Assembly (NCBI RefSeq): GCF_016808335.1
Contig: NC_053143.1
Span: 55,212,173-55,276,172, forward strand
Direction of reading: 5' to 3'
Origin: Panicum virgatum
Lineage: Eukaryota > Streptophyta > Magnoliopsida > Poales > Poaceae
Length of the DNA stretch: 64,000 bases
This document shows, one piece after another, positions 1 through 11,036 of the stretch; the first letter of the stretch is position 1, and each line of letters begins with the position of its first letter. Made by a program: the position numbers and the translations under genes. The notes below the pieces were generated by a model. The model had not been told where the DNA came from and made no database searches. It was given only the letters and a program-made list of their open reading frames with translations.

Positions 1-970
1 TACGACCCTCGTCGCCCTTCCGCAGGAGGAGGGGTGAAGCGCACCATGCTACCCATGCCCGGACGGTGAGCTATGGCTGCTTCAGTGAGCTGTTATCAGG
101 TAGTTCAAGTGGACGTCTGTGCCCTGTTCGATAAGGGTCGGCTCGTGGTCCATGGACACGTCACATAAAGCGCTCGCAAAGGTTCGCTAGGCGGGGCTCG
201 GACCCGTTCGATAGGGTCCGAGGGCTCGATGCTCTCCCTCGATGGGATACCCCTGCTAGGCACCCTCGACTAGCCTTGAACTGCGTAGGATGTCTTGAAC
301 TCCGCGCTCGAGGGTAGCTTGTATGCACATCCATGTAGTCCCTGACTTTGGCAATCTGGGCCCTGTCGAACCCTCGACGAGCCAGGCTTCGAACCCCTGA
401 TCAGTAAGGCCTCGGAATGAGGTTCCTTCGAGGCGAAGAGCCCACTAAAGGAATATTCCATCACGGTTCGCAAACGGCACAGAGTCGCAGGTCGTGCGCA
501 CGGGTCTTTCGCTGGTCGTGGGCGACGTGGCCCAATACGTGCGGTGCAGTGCGGGCGCGTTTTCAAGTGGCTGCCTTAGGTAGGCGAAGAGGCGTGGGCG
601 GCGGCTGACGGATAGAACAGTGCTACAGTTGCGCCGCGCCCGTCGTTTACTGCGCCGTAATTATTGCCAACTGCGCGTGTGGGAGACTCCACGGTCGTGG
701 GGCCCAGCCATCAGCGACAGCAAAATCTACCGCATTGAATGCGGCAGATTCAGGCCATGGCGGCGAATCTGCCCGTTTTGATGGATAAAAACGGGGAAGG
801 GGGATTGTTTGGGCTTACCTGGCCATTTTGCCTTCGTCTCCCTGCCTTTTCTGCCTCCCCTGCATCCTGAGCCCAGAGCCGAGAGCGAGAGGAGGAAGAA
901 GGAGAGAGTGAGAGCGCACCTTAGCCACTGTAAAGCTTGTCTTCCTGCACCCCCCCAGCGGTTCGAAGCG
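1..970. other. GC-rich transposon DNA upstream of the antisense ORF
   Basis: No convincing coding sequence is present. The stretch carries repeated CTCGA/TCGAGG words like those in the LTR at 6.95-7.07 kb. It probably corresponds to the spacer and promoter region of the antisense ORF, possibly with the inner end of the 3' LTR at the far left. A TATA-like GATAAAAACG lies near 782-791, about 180 bases before the first ATG of the antisense ORF. Confidence 0.4.
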
Positions 971-3900
971 ATGTCGGATGTCCAGGAGTCGTTATCATGG
1001 GGTAAGTCCACCGCCACCGAGGCGGTTTTGGAGCAGCTGGTCGACGACAGGCTGCTGCCGGTGAACATCAACTCGGAGCGGCCGGCGTGGATCCCCCCGC
1101 GGCCAGAGGAGACCGAACCGAATCCCCCCAAGGGCTACATCGTGAGCCTCGTGCGACTCCACGAGCGGGGATTCGGCGTCCCCGTGGCAGATTCATGCGG
1201 GGGCTGTGCGAGTACTACGGGGTGGAGCTGCACAACTTCGGCCCCAACTCCATCTCGCAGGCGGCGGTCTTCGTTGCTGTCTGCGAGTGGTATCTGGGGA
1301 TCGAGGCACATTGGGATCTGTGGATCCATTTGTTCCATGGTGAGCTCTTCATCGAGAACGTGCGGGGCCAGCCGAAGAGGTTCGCCCGCGCCAGCGGTCT
1401 GATGCTTCACCTGCGCCCATCTCGGAGGAGTTTGTACATCCCCAATAGGATGATGACGAACAACGCCGGGTGGACTCGAGGGTGGTTTTACCTGCGCAAC
1501 TTCGGCAACCGGCTCCCGGCGTTCACCAATAACATGCTCCGGGAGAGGCCGGAGAATTGGGACTGGGGGTATCGCCCCCATCGCATCAGGCCAGGCTCGA
1601 AGAGCTCACCGAGATGTTGCGGCATCTAGCAAGGAGGGGGTTGACGGCAGCAGCCGTCATCGCAAACTTTCACCGGCAGAGGGTGATTCCTCTCACGGAG
1701 AGGAGCCTGCTGATTTTTTACCTCACCCCCGAGGCCGGACCTCGGGCTCGAGGACGTCGCTCGTGCTGCTCCCCCGTGACGTCACTTCCCGGAGGGCGAG
1801 GAACGCGGTGGCGGAGCTCCCTAACAACCCCGAGGATCTTTGGAAGATCAAGATGCGCCCCGAGGCGGGGTACCTTTCTGTGGTGAGTTCCAGTTTCAAT
1901 TCGTTGCTGATTTGTGCTTCTCCTCTCCCCACTCCCTGATTCTGACTTGGTTGCGTTACGCAAGGGTTGAGCCGCAGGGGCTACACCTCGAGGCCTCCGG
2001 TCCCAGAGGAACGCGAAGTCAACCACCTGCACACAGAGGCGGTGAAGAAGCAGAAGAACGCGGCGGAGGCGGCCACCGCCCGGAAGAGGAAGAGGAAGAG
2101 GAAGGAAAAGCACAATAAGGCATGCAAAATTGCACACGCGGAGGGGAACCCGCGGCCCTCCACGCCCGAGTGCACCGAGGAGGAGGAGGGCTCCTCGGAT
2201 GCCGAGATCAACTTCTCGGACGACGACGAGGCGGCGACAGGCGCGGGTTCCCCGCCGGTCTATCGAGGGGCTGGCGACGAGGATGTGCCCGTGACGCTGG
2301 GTGAGGCGAGGCTCACGCCAGGGTCGTTGGTGAAACCGCCCCTCATAGTGGCGGAGCGGAGATCGCCCACGCCAGCGGCGGGACGAAGGTCGCCCACGCT
2401 GGCCGCGGGCGGGAGGTCGTCTACACCCACGACAGGACAGAAGTCGTCTCCACCAGCGACAGGTAGGAGGACACCGCGCCCGCGCTGTCGACGGGTGGCG
2501 ACGGGTCCGTGGCGAGCGCGGAGACGTCCGCACAGACGGCCTCGAGGCTCGAGGCCGATCTGAGGACGACGCCCCTCGAGTCAGTCATCGAGAGGTGTCA
2601 GTGTGCCGCGGGCCCGAAGGAGCGGCTCGGGCAAGCGCAGCATGAGCGCCCGATCAGGGGAAGTGATTTTGATTTTCTTCTTCGCATTCGTTTAATTGCC
2701 CCCCCAATCCTACTGACTTCAGCGCTTCTTCCCCGATTACTAGCTCCGGGGCCATCTCCAGGGATGCAGCCCCGCTTGCGCCGACCAAGGCCCTCAAGAC
2801 CGGGGCACGCGCCACACCGCACACGGCACCGCAGCCCCTGTCCGTCGTGGATATTGTGGCTGAGGCCGCAAAGCTCCAGGAGGCGATGGCTCGAGGTGCC
2901 CAGAAGGACCAACAGGCTCGAGCGCCAGAGAGTAGGGGCGACGCTGGCCAGGGCGGCGCTGTAACAGCCGCTCAGGCTGACGCCGAGGGGGAGGTCGACC
3001 GGGGCGGCGCAAATGACGCCACCCGACCGGATGTCGAAGTCGGGGCCGGTCGGGGCGACGTGGATAGCGCCGCCCAGCCGGTCGTAGGAGAAGGGGAAAT
3101 TGGTGGGGGCGCAGGAACGCCCCGCTGGCCAAATAGGGGTGGAGACCCTCGTCCTCGAACCCCCGAGGGCTGGGGTCGAGGTGTCGCGGAGGAGGAGTCA
3201 GTGCCAGGGGCGCCGGCAGAGGAGGAAACCTGCGTCCCGGAGCTTGCGGGGGCCCGGGACGACAGGGTTGTTGCGGCGGTGACGGCGCAAGTGGCGCCGG
3301 AGAATGTGGCGCCCGTGGTGTGCAACTGCCGGAGAGTAGCAAGGAGTACAGGGACTCAAGGGACATCGACCCTGCTGCTGCTGCTGGTGCCGCTGACCGG
3401 ATTGCCGAGTTCACGTCGGCCTCCGAGGAGGTACTCAATGCGGGGACGTCCGACCCCGTCCCGGGGCGATCGTTTCTCCGCAGCGAGCAGGAGGACGAAG
3501 CCGTCTGGAAGGCGCATTCGAGGCCGGCTCTTAGATTCTGGGCCACCTCGATCGCGCCTTAGAGCTTCATAGAACGACGGATTTCTAGATCAGCCAGGTA
3601 GGTGGCTCTCTCCCCGGAATCGTTAGTATTTGGCCTTGATTTTGTTCGTTTCATTCACGCTCTTCCACTTGCAGCGGCTGAGGGACATCTCGCGCAAAAA
3701 GCGACGAGCTGAACCGTCTGTACTCCCAAATGCGCTGGCTGGGCAGCACAATGCCGACTTGGTGCTGAAGAACATCAACGCCAACACCAAGATGACAGAT
3801 CTGGGGGCGCGTCAGCAGGCGCTAGAGGAAGATTTGGCACGGACCGCCGGCGAGCATGACGTCCAAAGGGCCACGGTGGAGCAGAAGGCTCAGGATGAGG

Positions 3901-4678
3901 CATGGATTGCCGAGCTGCAGTGTGTGAGGCGGCGCTCGAGCAGAAGGAGGTCGAGCTCCAAGGCAAGGAGGCCGAGCTCCAACGCGAGAAGGCGACCGTC
4001 GCCACGCTCTCCGGGACCCTTGAGGAAAAGGACAAAGCCCCTCGAGGAAAGAGGTGGCCATTTGGAACGCGGAGGCCGCCCTAAGGAGAAGGAGGACTCC
4101 TTCCTCGCTCGAAGGGGCCGTCCGAGTCCAGCAGGCGGAAGCGCAGAAGAATATCACGGGTGAGTGCTCGAGATTTCGCTGTTGTTGGATCCTAGTTTAT
4201 CGCAGCTTATCTTGGTTCCTTTGAACAGATTTGAGTCAAAGAGTGGCGGACGAGACTGCGGCGAAGGAGGCAGTCACCGCGTTCATGGCGGCGCAGGCTG
4301 AATATACGGACCAGGAGCGGACCGCTGTGAGCGTGTGCCAGGTGCTCGAGGGGGAGGGCGCCGTGTCTGTAGCTCGGTGATCAGCCCCTGTGCTAGGTGG
4401 TCGGATCGCCGAGCATGCCAAGAGCGTCTTCCGCCTTGGTGTACTGTGAGCCCTCACCGTGGCCTCGACGCACTACATCATGGACCTCTAGAGGGTGTCA
4501 TCGGGGTACGTCGTCCCAACCGACGCCGATGCGGATCTGCATCGACCATCATGGATGCCGACGCCGCATCGAGGAGTTCGCCACCGTCCTGGCCGCGAAG
4601 CTGGAAGCTGACATCCCCCCCCCCCCCCATAGCCGAATTCGATGCTGCAGAAGATCCGCAAGGAGGGATGATAACCTG
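971..4678 (+). pseudogene. Antisense ORF of Tat element, 'putative gypsy type transposon' protein (Transposase_28-like), broken
   Basis: The ATG at 971 begins a protein that reads through ARGCEYYG-like sequence: after a one-base deletion near 1183 the frame continues with GLCEYYGVELHNF and WFYLRNFGNRLP, the hallmark of the PF04195 family. Further frame changes occur near 1570 and 1740-1785. A splice donor GTGAGT follows near 1881. Later segments encode a Lys/Arg-rich then acidic region (about 1970-2230), Pro/Ser repeats (2340-2480), a coiled-coil-like region after RLRDISRKK (about 3680) and the C-terminal RLGVL..ALTVASTHYIMDL region (about 4430-4490), again across frameshifts. The function of this family is unknown. 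The reading frame is clearly dead. Exon limits are approximate. Confidence 0.75.
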
Positions 4679-5249
4679 TAGGTAGTTTGGGCCTCGGAGC
4701 CCATGTAATGAGTTAGTACTTTATATAATAGTACTTGTAGATGTAAGACATTGGTAATTGTAAATCAACAGTGTGGCCCATCGAGGCCTTATGCGTTTGA
4801 GCCCTCGTTTTCTTTACTCTTTTTCCGTGTTCTCGTATGCGACTTTGGTAAACTTCTGCGAGGAATTTCGCGTTCATAAGCGACTTAGGCGTGAGGTGGT
4901 GAGGGGTGCCGTATCTAGTGGGCGTAGGCGGCCCCACGACTCGCCGGCCTCGTACCGTAGTTGCTTTTGCCTCGCGTCCGTTTTTCCCAAGTATACGAGA
5001 AACATAGATACGGAAATTTTTCGAAAAAACGTTGGCGATTTTTTGGGGACGTTCGAGGGTTCCCCCCGTAGTAGCCCCCGAGGGAGGCTTGCCTTTGCCG
5101 AGGGTAAAGCCAGGCGTACCTCAGTGTTCGTGCGCCTCCGAGCCCCCGAGGTCCGGAAAGTTCCCAAAAAATAAACAAATAGAGCATACTCCTTTATTGT
5201 TTCGGGAAATCGTAAATGCGAGTACAAACGATGTACAAATAGGTTGGAA

Positions 5250-5735
5250 CTCTAAGGATAGAAGCGACGTAGCTGCTGTAGTTCCAAGCATTAGTGAGGA
5301 CTTCACCGTTTTCGTTCGCCAGCTTGTACGTGCCGGGCTTGATCACCTCGGCGATGATGTATGGGCCTTCCCACGGCGTGAGAGCTTGTGGTAGCCCCTG
5401 TTGTCCTGTCGAAGCCTCAGCACCAAGTCCCCTTTGTTGAGGTCTCGGCGCCGAACTCTCTGCGCTTGATACCTTCGCAGGGACTGCTGATAACGCGCAG
5501 AGTGTAGGAGCGCCACGTCTCGAGCCTCGTCTACTTGATCCAGCGAGTCCTCGACAATATATTGTTGTTGCCAAGTCGGAGTGTCAGGGTTGCGTCTGGG
5601 CGAGAGGAGCTCCATGAGGTAACCGTTGCCGGTTGCTCTGAACTCAAGACTCCCGAACCAGATCACGTATCCCGCTGGGAGCAGATCTGAGGCGCCCATG
5701 AGGAATGGGTTGGATCTGCTCGCCATCCCTGGAGA
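5250..5735 (-). pseudogene. Ty3/gypsy gag start fused to integrase C-terminal remnant
   Basis: On the minus strand a short leader begins with MASRSNPFL and runs directly into an integrase tail: DEARDVALLHSARYQQ and LRRYQAQRVRRRDLNKGDL, then after a frameshift TPWEGPYIIAEV and PGTYKLANENGEVL, followed by NAWN. These are the conserved GDLVLR and WEGPY blocks at the end of Ty3 integrase. Protease, reverse transcriptase, RNase H and the integrase core are missing, so several kilobases were deleted between the gag start and this point. Confidence 0.8.
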
Positions 5736-5771
5736 TCAAATGGGAACAAAAGAGAAAATGTCACGCAGCGC

Positions 5772-5789
5772 CCCCTACCTGGCGCGCCA
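5772..5789 (-). promoter_or_regulatory. tRNA primer-binding site of the Ty3/gypsy element
   Basis: Read on the minus strand, the LTR ends in CACCGACA and is followed after a short spacer by TGGCGCGCCAGGTAGGGG. This is the usual primer-binding stretch of grass Tat-type elements. It fixes the element's orientation and the inner LTR boundary. Confidence 0.8.
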
Positions 5790-5791
5790 AC

Positions 5792-7266
5792 TGTCGGTGC
5801 CCTGACCCGGCGGTCAGGACCCAACCAGTGATGATGATGCGTGTTCCTCATCCCAGATGTTGATGCAAGAGGCAATACAATAACGCACGGGTTTATCCTG
5901 GTTCCGGCCGTGGGGCCGTACGTCCAGCAAAGGGGTGTGCGAGAGTACTGTACTATCTTGCACCCGGGGTGCCTGTAGTAGGGGGTACAAGCGAGGCGAG
6001 TTCTAATTCAGAGGAGCGTATGTGCTCTACTAGTAGTGCTAAGCGTTGTTTTTTACCGAAAGGTGGGCCGACCCCCCTTTTTAGACACAAGGAGGGACGG
6101 TGTACATGTGCTGGGGATCATGGAAGTCGTCGTCTTCTCCCCGAATCGCGGGGGTGCAGTGATTGAGTACTGTGGGAAGTACACTGTGGGGTATGGCCGG
6201 TCGTGGCAGTCGTCCTAGGCATCATCCTTGACTCCATCTCACCGAACCAATGGTCCCGGACCCGCTTCCCGCTCGGGGACGGGTCCGATGTCACCACGTG
6301 TCCCGGAGGTGGGAATGCTCAGCACCTGTGGCCGCGGACCCGGACCCCCGAGTGGGTCCGGGACCTCCTCGTGCCATCCGGACTCCCGCGGACGGGTCCG
6401 GGACCTCCACGTGCCATCCGGACTCCCGCAAGCTCTCTGCTCAGCTAGCTGCTCGGGAGGGGTCCGGAGCCGCCACGTGTCACGCAGACGCGGGCGCGGG
6501 CGGGGATCGTGCCGGCGTCCTGGCTCTAGCGGGCGGCATGGTCGTTGCTGTGGGGGTACCATCCTCCAGGCGTGGCGTGGCGGCGTTCCGAGGGTCCTAC
6601 AGGCCAGGGTCTTGTCCCGGTCAATGCCGGAGCCGCTTCCGAGGGTCGTGCCCATGCCGTTCGAGGGCTCCGCAGAAGGGAAAGTACGAAGGAGGTATGT
6701 GGAGTTGGTATTATAGTAGCTGAAGCAGTGCCGAGCACCTCTTGTACTGCGTCGCAGGTTCCCACAGTGTCGCCACAGCGTCCGGAATGGTGGAGCAGTG
6801 ACCGGAGTTGGCGGATAAGACTCCGGTCACAACCACTGTGGGGCATGGCGGCCTGACGCCGTCTGACCCGGGCGCTGTGGAGGAGTGGTTGGCATTAATG
6901 CCTCCGTACGGCGGGCGGGTGAGTGGAAAGACCGTTTGTCCCTTCCGTCGAGGGGTGGCCTCGAGCGAGGCGGAGACGTTCTGCTCGCTCGAGGGCAGGC
7001 TCGCTACCCTCGAGCGAGGCGGAGGCGCGGGGCGCAGTCGAGGGCTCCGGCGGGGAGCCCTCGAGCGAGGCAGAGATCACCCCGCGGATCCGAGGTTGGA
7101 AGGAGGCTGTAGGCTGGGCTTCTTTGAGTCTTTTCCTTTCTTCCAGGTTGGAAGGAGGCTGTAGGCCTTCGTGGGCCCGGTTGTTCAGTATGCGTTTATA
7201 TTTTTAGGGCGGTTTTAGTCTCCTGATTAGGGGCAATTAGGGTGCCCCTAATCATGGTACCCGACA
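5792..7266 (-). repeat. 5' LTR of the Tat-lineage element (1,475 bp)
   Basis: The plus-strand ends are TGTCGGTGCC at 5792 and ACCCGACA at 7266, so the minus-strand LTR reads TGTCGGGTACC...CACCGACA with canonical TG...CA ends. A minus-strand TATA box, TATAAAC, lies at 7194-7200, about 65 bases inside the LTR start. The middle contains short GC-rich near-repeats (a GGACCCGG/CCGGACTCCCG cluster at 6.24-6.44 kb and CTCGAGCGAGGCGGAG copies at 6.96-7.07 kb). Confidence 0.8.
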
Positions 7267-7521
7267 CTCGTTCTCTCGGAGAATTTTTGAAGGCTCCTAT
7301 TTACCCCCCTGGTCGCCTGTCCGGTCCTTCAGAAATGAAGACCGAAATGATTCACATCACTGTTGCGCTAAAACTTTTGGAAAACTTATTGCTAATATTG
7401 GAGGGTTTGCCTTTGCTCGTTGCTATTGTCTCAGACCTGTTTCAGATATAGGCTATAGAAAACGTTGATCTATGCTCCAAGATCTCGATTGGATTTTGTT
7501 CTCAACTTAAGAATAAAACAG
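7267..7521. repeat. Spacer sharing sequence with 17.24-17.37 kb
   Basis: No gene. The right half (about 7407-7521) aligns with 17247-17362: both share GACCTGTTTC, a diverged middle with ATTGGA, and AACTTAA.AATAAA.CAGACTG. The LINE poly(A) end begins directly after CAGACTG. It may be a diverged dispersed repeat or an old local duplication. Confidence 0.45.
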
Positions 7522-7639
7522 ACTGTTTTTTTTTTACAACAAACATCACATATTAATTAGCAGCAACAAGCTGCAATCAGCCGAAAGGACTGAAGGTTTA
7601 CATGATTCAGTGCTTGGAAGAGATCGCACTGATGATTAT

Positions 7640-9985
7640 GCATCCCGAAGGAGCAGACAGGTTGAAATGATACATTATGAGAAGAATTATGGAGAGAAGC
7701 CTGTCTAGCTAATGTGTCGGCAGTAGTGTTGAGGGACCTGAGAATTTTAAAGATCTTGCCGTTGATTTGAGGAAGGGAGTTCCTGTAGATCTGAGTAAAA
7801 GGCTTGGCTCTCCAATCTGGAAGATTCTCCTGGCTGTTGGAGTTGAGAGCTTGTACTAGTTGTTGTGAATCTGATAGAAAGGTAACATTGGGGAAGTGAA
7901 GAGCCTGAGCAATAGTTGCAGGCTAGAGCCAGAGCTGCTGCCCGTCTGCCATGAAGACAGAGTGAACGTTGACCACAGTTGCTTTGATGAAAATAGATCT
8001 TGCTGCTTGTACCTGCGGTACGAGAAAAGAAGATACCAATTCCAGCATGTCTGTAGGACTGAGTGGGTTGGTCCGGTGAAGTGGAGGCGTCGGTGTAGCA
8101 TCTTATGCCTTCTATGAGCGCCGGTTGCGTGATCCTGAAAGAGTTGGTCTGGGGCAATTGTCCTTCAGTGTGGATAGAGGCGGGGTATGCAATTGTATTG
8201 CCAAAGACCTGTTGTAGATGGTTGGAGCCCTGATGGAAGAAACCTGAAGAAGAGTGCGTTGTTAGTAGGACCTGCAGAGGGAAGAAAATTGGGTACCTGT
8301 AGTTTGATGTTGGGTAGGTGTTGATTGGTCTTCATCTGATATTGGAGCGGAGTTATGTGATTGCTGGTGCTGTTGTGAGAAAAGGAAAGCCACCACTGCA
8401 TGGTGCACCTGAATAGGAGTCCATTTTTTGCCCAGATATTTTCTTTTCGTTCCCTCGCCTTCCAATGTACCACATTGTGGTTAGGAGCGTGGCAAACTTG
8501 CTGTCATCCAGATTGAGAGGCATGACGACCTGTTCTAAAATTAACTGAACCCCATCTTGCTCATAGGGGAGATTAGTGGTAATAACAGAGGAGATGAAGA
8601 AAACCAGACTGCTCGGGGTAAGTGGCATTGGAAGAAAAGGTGAGCATCATTTTCGATATTTCCACATGCAGCACAATTATAGTCAGGTTGGGTAGAGTAC
8701 CTTGAAGCTCGTTCAGCAGTCGGTAGGGCTCTTCTGATCAGCCTCCATGCAAAGGTTTTAATGATAGGAGGGAGGTTTTTCATTTTTCCAGGCTCTTTTG
8801 AGGATTTGGTTGGTTTGAGGGTAATGCTTCTGGAGCCTTGGCTAGGAAGATTAATAATCTGGTTAGAGGCTAAATGGTTATAGATGGCTTTGGTGGTTGC
8901 AAGTACCATTATTGGCCGGTTTCCATCTGAGGATGTCTTGGTCGGTGTTAGGGACAGGGATGAAGCTTGGATTATTTCGTTGACCGCGGTGTTATCAAAG
9001 GTCTGAATAAGAAGATTATTGTCCCAATTGTGGCTATGAGGCATCCAAAGGTCAGAAACTTTGGATGGGAGGGGGGTTAGTGGTGACCTGCAGAGAAGGT
9101 GGTTATGAATGTCCTCCCAGATGGGACACGAAGGGGAAGACCAAATGGATGAGTTGCCTACTTGAATTTGGAAGATGACATTGTTGTGGAGCTCCTTTTT
9201 GACCTGCAAAATGGAAGACCAGAAAATGGACTTGGGTCAATTGTTGTTAGCAGTCCAGAAAGATTTATTGCTAAAATATTTAGATTTTAAGAACAGAAGT
9301 GAGGAATAGGACTCTTCTCAGTTGCAATGTTGTAAGCGGGCCTGGATAATAAGACTTTTGTTGACAGTTTCATCAAGGTCTTTAATTTCCAGACCACCAT
9401 TGGTCCTTGCTTTGGCAGATATCATTCCAAGATCGGAAGGGGATTGGATTGGTCGGGTTGTCTTTCTTGGATACCTGTCCACCAAAATTTCCTAATAATA
9501 GTTGTGATTTTGTGCAAGAAAGATTTAGAAAAAAGGATCGTGGACATATAGTAGATGGGGATAGAAGATAGCACAGATTGGATATACGTTAGTCTACCTG
9601 CATGATTTCAATTTATTGGCTCTTACCGTTGTTAACTTACCTTTGAACTTGCCATAGATGAAATTATAAGCTCGGTTGCGATCATTGTGACTGAAAATGA
9701 TGGGGTGACCTAAATGCTTGGTGTGAGGTTGAAGGTCTGGCACTGGGAATATATTCTTTATGGCTACTTTGGTATTGTTGTTTACATTCCTGCTAAAAAG
9801 AATGGAGGATTTCTGAAAATTGGGAGTCTGACCTGAGGAATCACAGAACACTTGAAGAATAGTCTTCATTGTGGTTGGCTCTTACATATTTGCTTGTCCA
9901 CACAAGATTAGGTCGTCTGCAAACATAGCCATGTAAGTTAAAATTTGGACATACATAGCCATGTAAGTTACAGGGAGTAAATGAT
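7640..9985 (-). pseudogene. LINE ORF2 remnant: reverse transcriptase C-terminus, zf-RVT, RNase H
   Basis: The RT fragment keeps the catalytic FADD, then degenerates with stops and frameshifts. The middle piece (8541-9209) contains FAWRLIRRALPTAERAS and Cys/His-rich CAACGNIENDAHLFFQCHLP, the zf-RVT signature. The RNase H part has CYTDAS, TFLSDSQQLVQALNS and SLNTTADTLARQA in changing frames; these carry the acidic residues of the RNase H fold. A LINE-type C-terminal RNase H is normal for this plant lineage. The coding sequence cannot yield a working protein. Confidence 0.8.
9919..9970. repeat. Short direct repeat inside the LINE
   Basis: ACATAGCCATGTAAGTTA occurs at 9919-9936 and again at 9953-9970, at the RT motif C region. 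It is a small local duplication. Confidence 0.6.
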
Positions 9986-10089
9986 TCTGATTTGTTTTAC
10001 AAGGAGTAATACCAGTATGTTTGGAAAATTGCACCACTTCATCGAGATGCACTCAGCTCCTCGATGCAGAGCTTCGGAGAACGCTACTA

Positions 10090-10378
10090 TTTTTTTTTGA
10101 AAAACATAGTACAGACGCAGACGCTCACAAATACGCATGCATACTCATCTCTATGAATACACGCACGCAACCCTACCTCTATGAACATCTCCGAGAGATA
10201 TAAGCCGGCAAATCCTCGAGATTGACAAAGTCACTACAGGCGCTCCGTTGTTGACGGGAACATCGCCTATCACTGAAAGCACAAAAGCCGTTAGATTCTA
10301 GAAAATTCGCTCTCACGGAAAGTCAAACCCAGAACCTCACGTGCTACTGAGATTCCTGTAACCACTGGGTCCTTTCGC
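10090..10378 (-). mobile_element. tRNA-derived Poaceae SINE (Au-SINE-like) with TSD
   Basis: On the minus strand the element starts near 10378 with ACCCAGTGGTTAC (A-box region) and GGTTCTGGGTTTGAC (degenerate B box). It continues through CCGTCAACAACGGAGCGCC and GGTAGGGTTGCGTGCGTG to an A-rich tail, seen as nine T at 10090-10098. It is flanked by a 14-bp duplication, GGAGAACGCT(A/G)CTA, at 10076-10089 and 10379-10392 with one mismatch. Length and tail fit an RNA polymerase III-transcribed SINE moved by LINE machinery. Confidence 0.85.
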
Positions 10379-10475
10379 GGAGAACGCTGCTACTGCCTCA
10401 CGTCTGCAGGCACTGGGCTTTGGTTTAAACGGAGCATGCGTTTGTCCATACAATGGGCCTTGGGCCTCTTGTTGC

Positions 10476-10919
10476 GCGCTTTTTTTATTTTTGCATTTTT
10501 TTAAAAAAAATTTACAGAAATATATTTTTGGATTTAGATTTTACAGTTCTATACCCCTACCGCCCGGTAGGGGGCGGCAGGGGGCCTACCGCCCGGCTGG
10601 TGGGCGGTATGGACCTATATGTAAATAAAAATAATTTTTTTTGCACAGAGGTCCTTGGAGGGAGCCTGCCGCCCCCCTGCCGGGCGGCAGGCCCCCTGCC
10701 GCCAACTGGTGGGGCGGCAGGGGGCCTGCCGCCCGGCAGGGGGGCGGCAGGCTCCCTCCTCAAATATAAAACTCCAACCCTTCCCTCTGCGCCCTCATTT
10801 TCTGCCCACGAGATCCAGAGAGGGGGAGAGGGAGAGAGGAGGGGTGAGGGAGGTAAAAAAATCAGCGAAGCCCTGCAGGATTTTTGATCCGAACCGCAGG
10901 TAACCAATATTTCTCAACT
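10476..10919 (+). repeat. Left terminal inverted repeat of the MULE
   Basis: The 444-bp arm matches 15031-15426 in inverse orientation, from the outer GCGCYTTTTTT to the inner AATATTTCTCAACT. The right arm is slightly shorter because of indels in the GC-rich block. It contains palindromic CCGCC/GGCGG units (10556-10755), a TATA box at 10765-10771 and a leader exon ending in a splice donor CAG|GTAACC at 10899/10900. Confidence 0.9.
10765..10771 (+). promoter_or_regulatory. TATA box in left MULE TIR
   Basis: TATAAAA lies 134 bases before the splice donor at 10900. The matched copy in the right TIR is at 15178-15184. It probably drives the Myb/SANT-like gene. The predicted start of transcription is about 10795. 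Confidence 0.6.
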
Positions 10920-11036
10920 ATTATAGACTTGTTTCTAAAATAATCATGAATTAGAATAGATTTAGATTTTGGATAGTGAAATATAGAATAGTAAACTTAG
11001 TATGACAGTACCTTACTGTTATTGCAGCATAAGGCA

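Larger units (their letters stand above)
1..7266 (-). mobile_element. Tat-lineage Ty3/gypsy retrotransposon remnant (left end outside window)
   Basis: On the minus strand the order is LTR, primer-binding site, a very short gag start fused to an integrase tail, and then a long ORF in the opposite (plus) orientation. An antisense extra ORF next to pol is typical of grass Tat-lineage elements such as Grande and RIRE2. Most of gag-pol (protease, RT, RNase H, integrase core) is deleted, so the element is non-functional. The 3' LTR should lie left of base 1 and is not seen, so no target-site duplication can be tested. The lineage call is family knowledge; the layout is read directly from the sequence. 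Confidence 0.75.
7522..9990 (-). mobile_element. 5'-truncated L1-type LINE
   Basis: Minus-strand coding remnants appear in the order expected for a plant LINE. Reverse transcriptase motif C (MFADDLILCG) is near 9920. The RT thumb (KTILQVFCDSSGQTPNFQKS) ends near 9600. A zf-RVT region (CAACGNIENDAHLFFQC) is near 8660, and an RNase H domain lies at 7690-8100. A run of T at 7523-7531 is the reverse of the poly(A) tail and marks the 3' end. The endonuclease and first half of RT are absent, as is usual for 5'-truncated LINE insertions. No target-site duplication was recognised. Confidence 0.85.
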
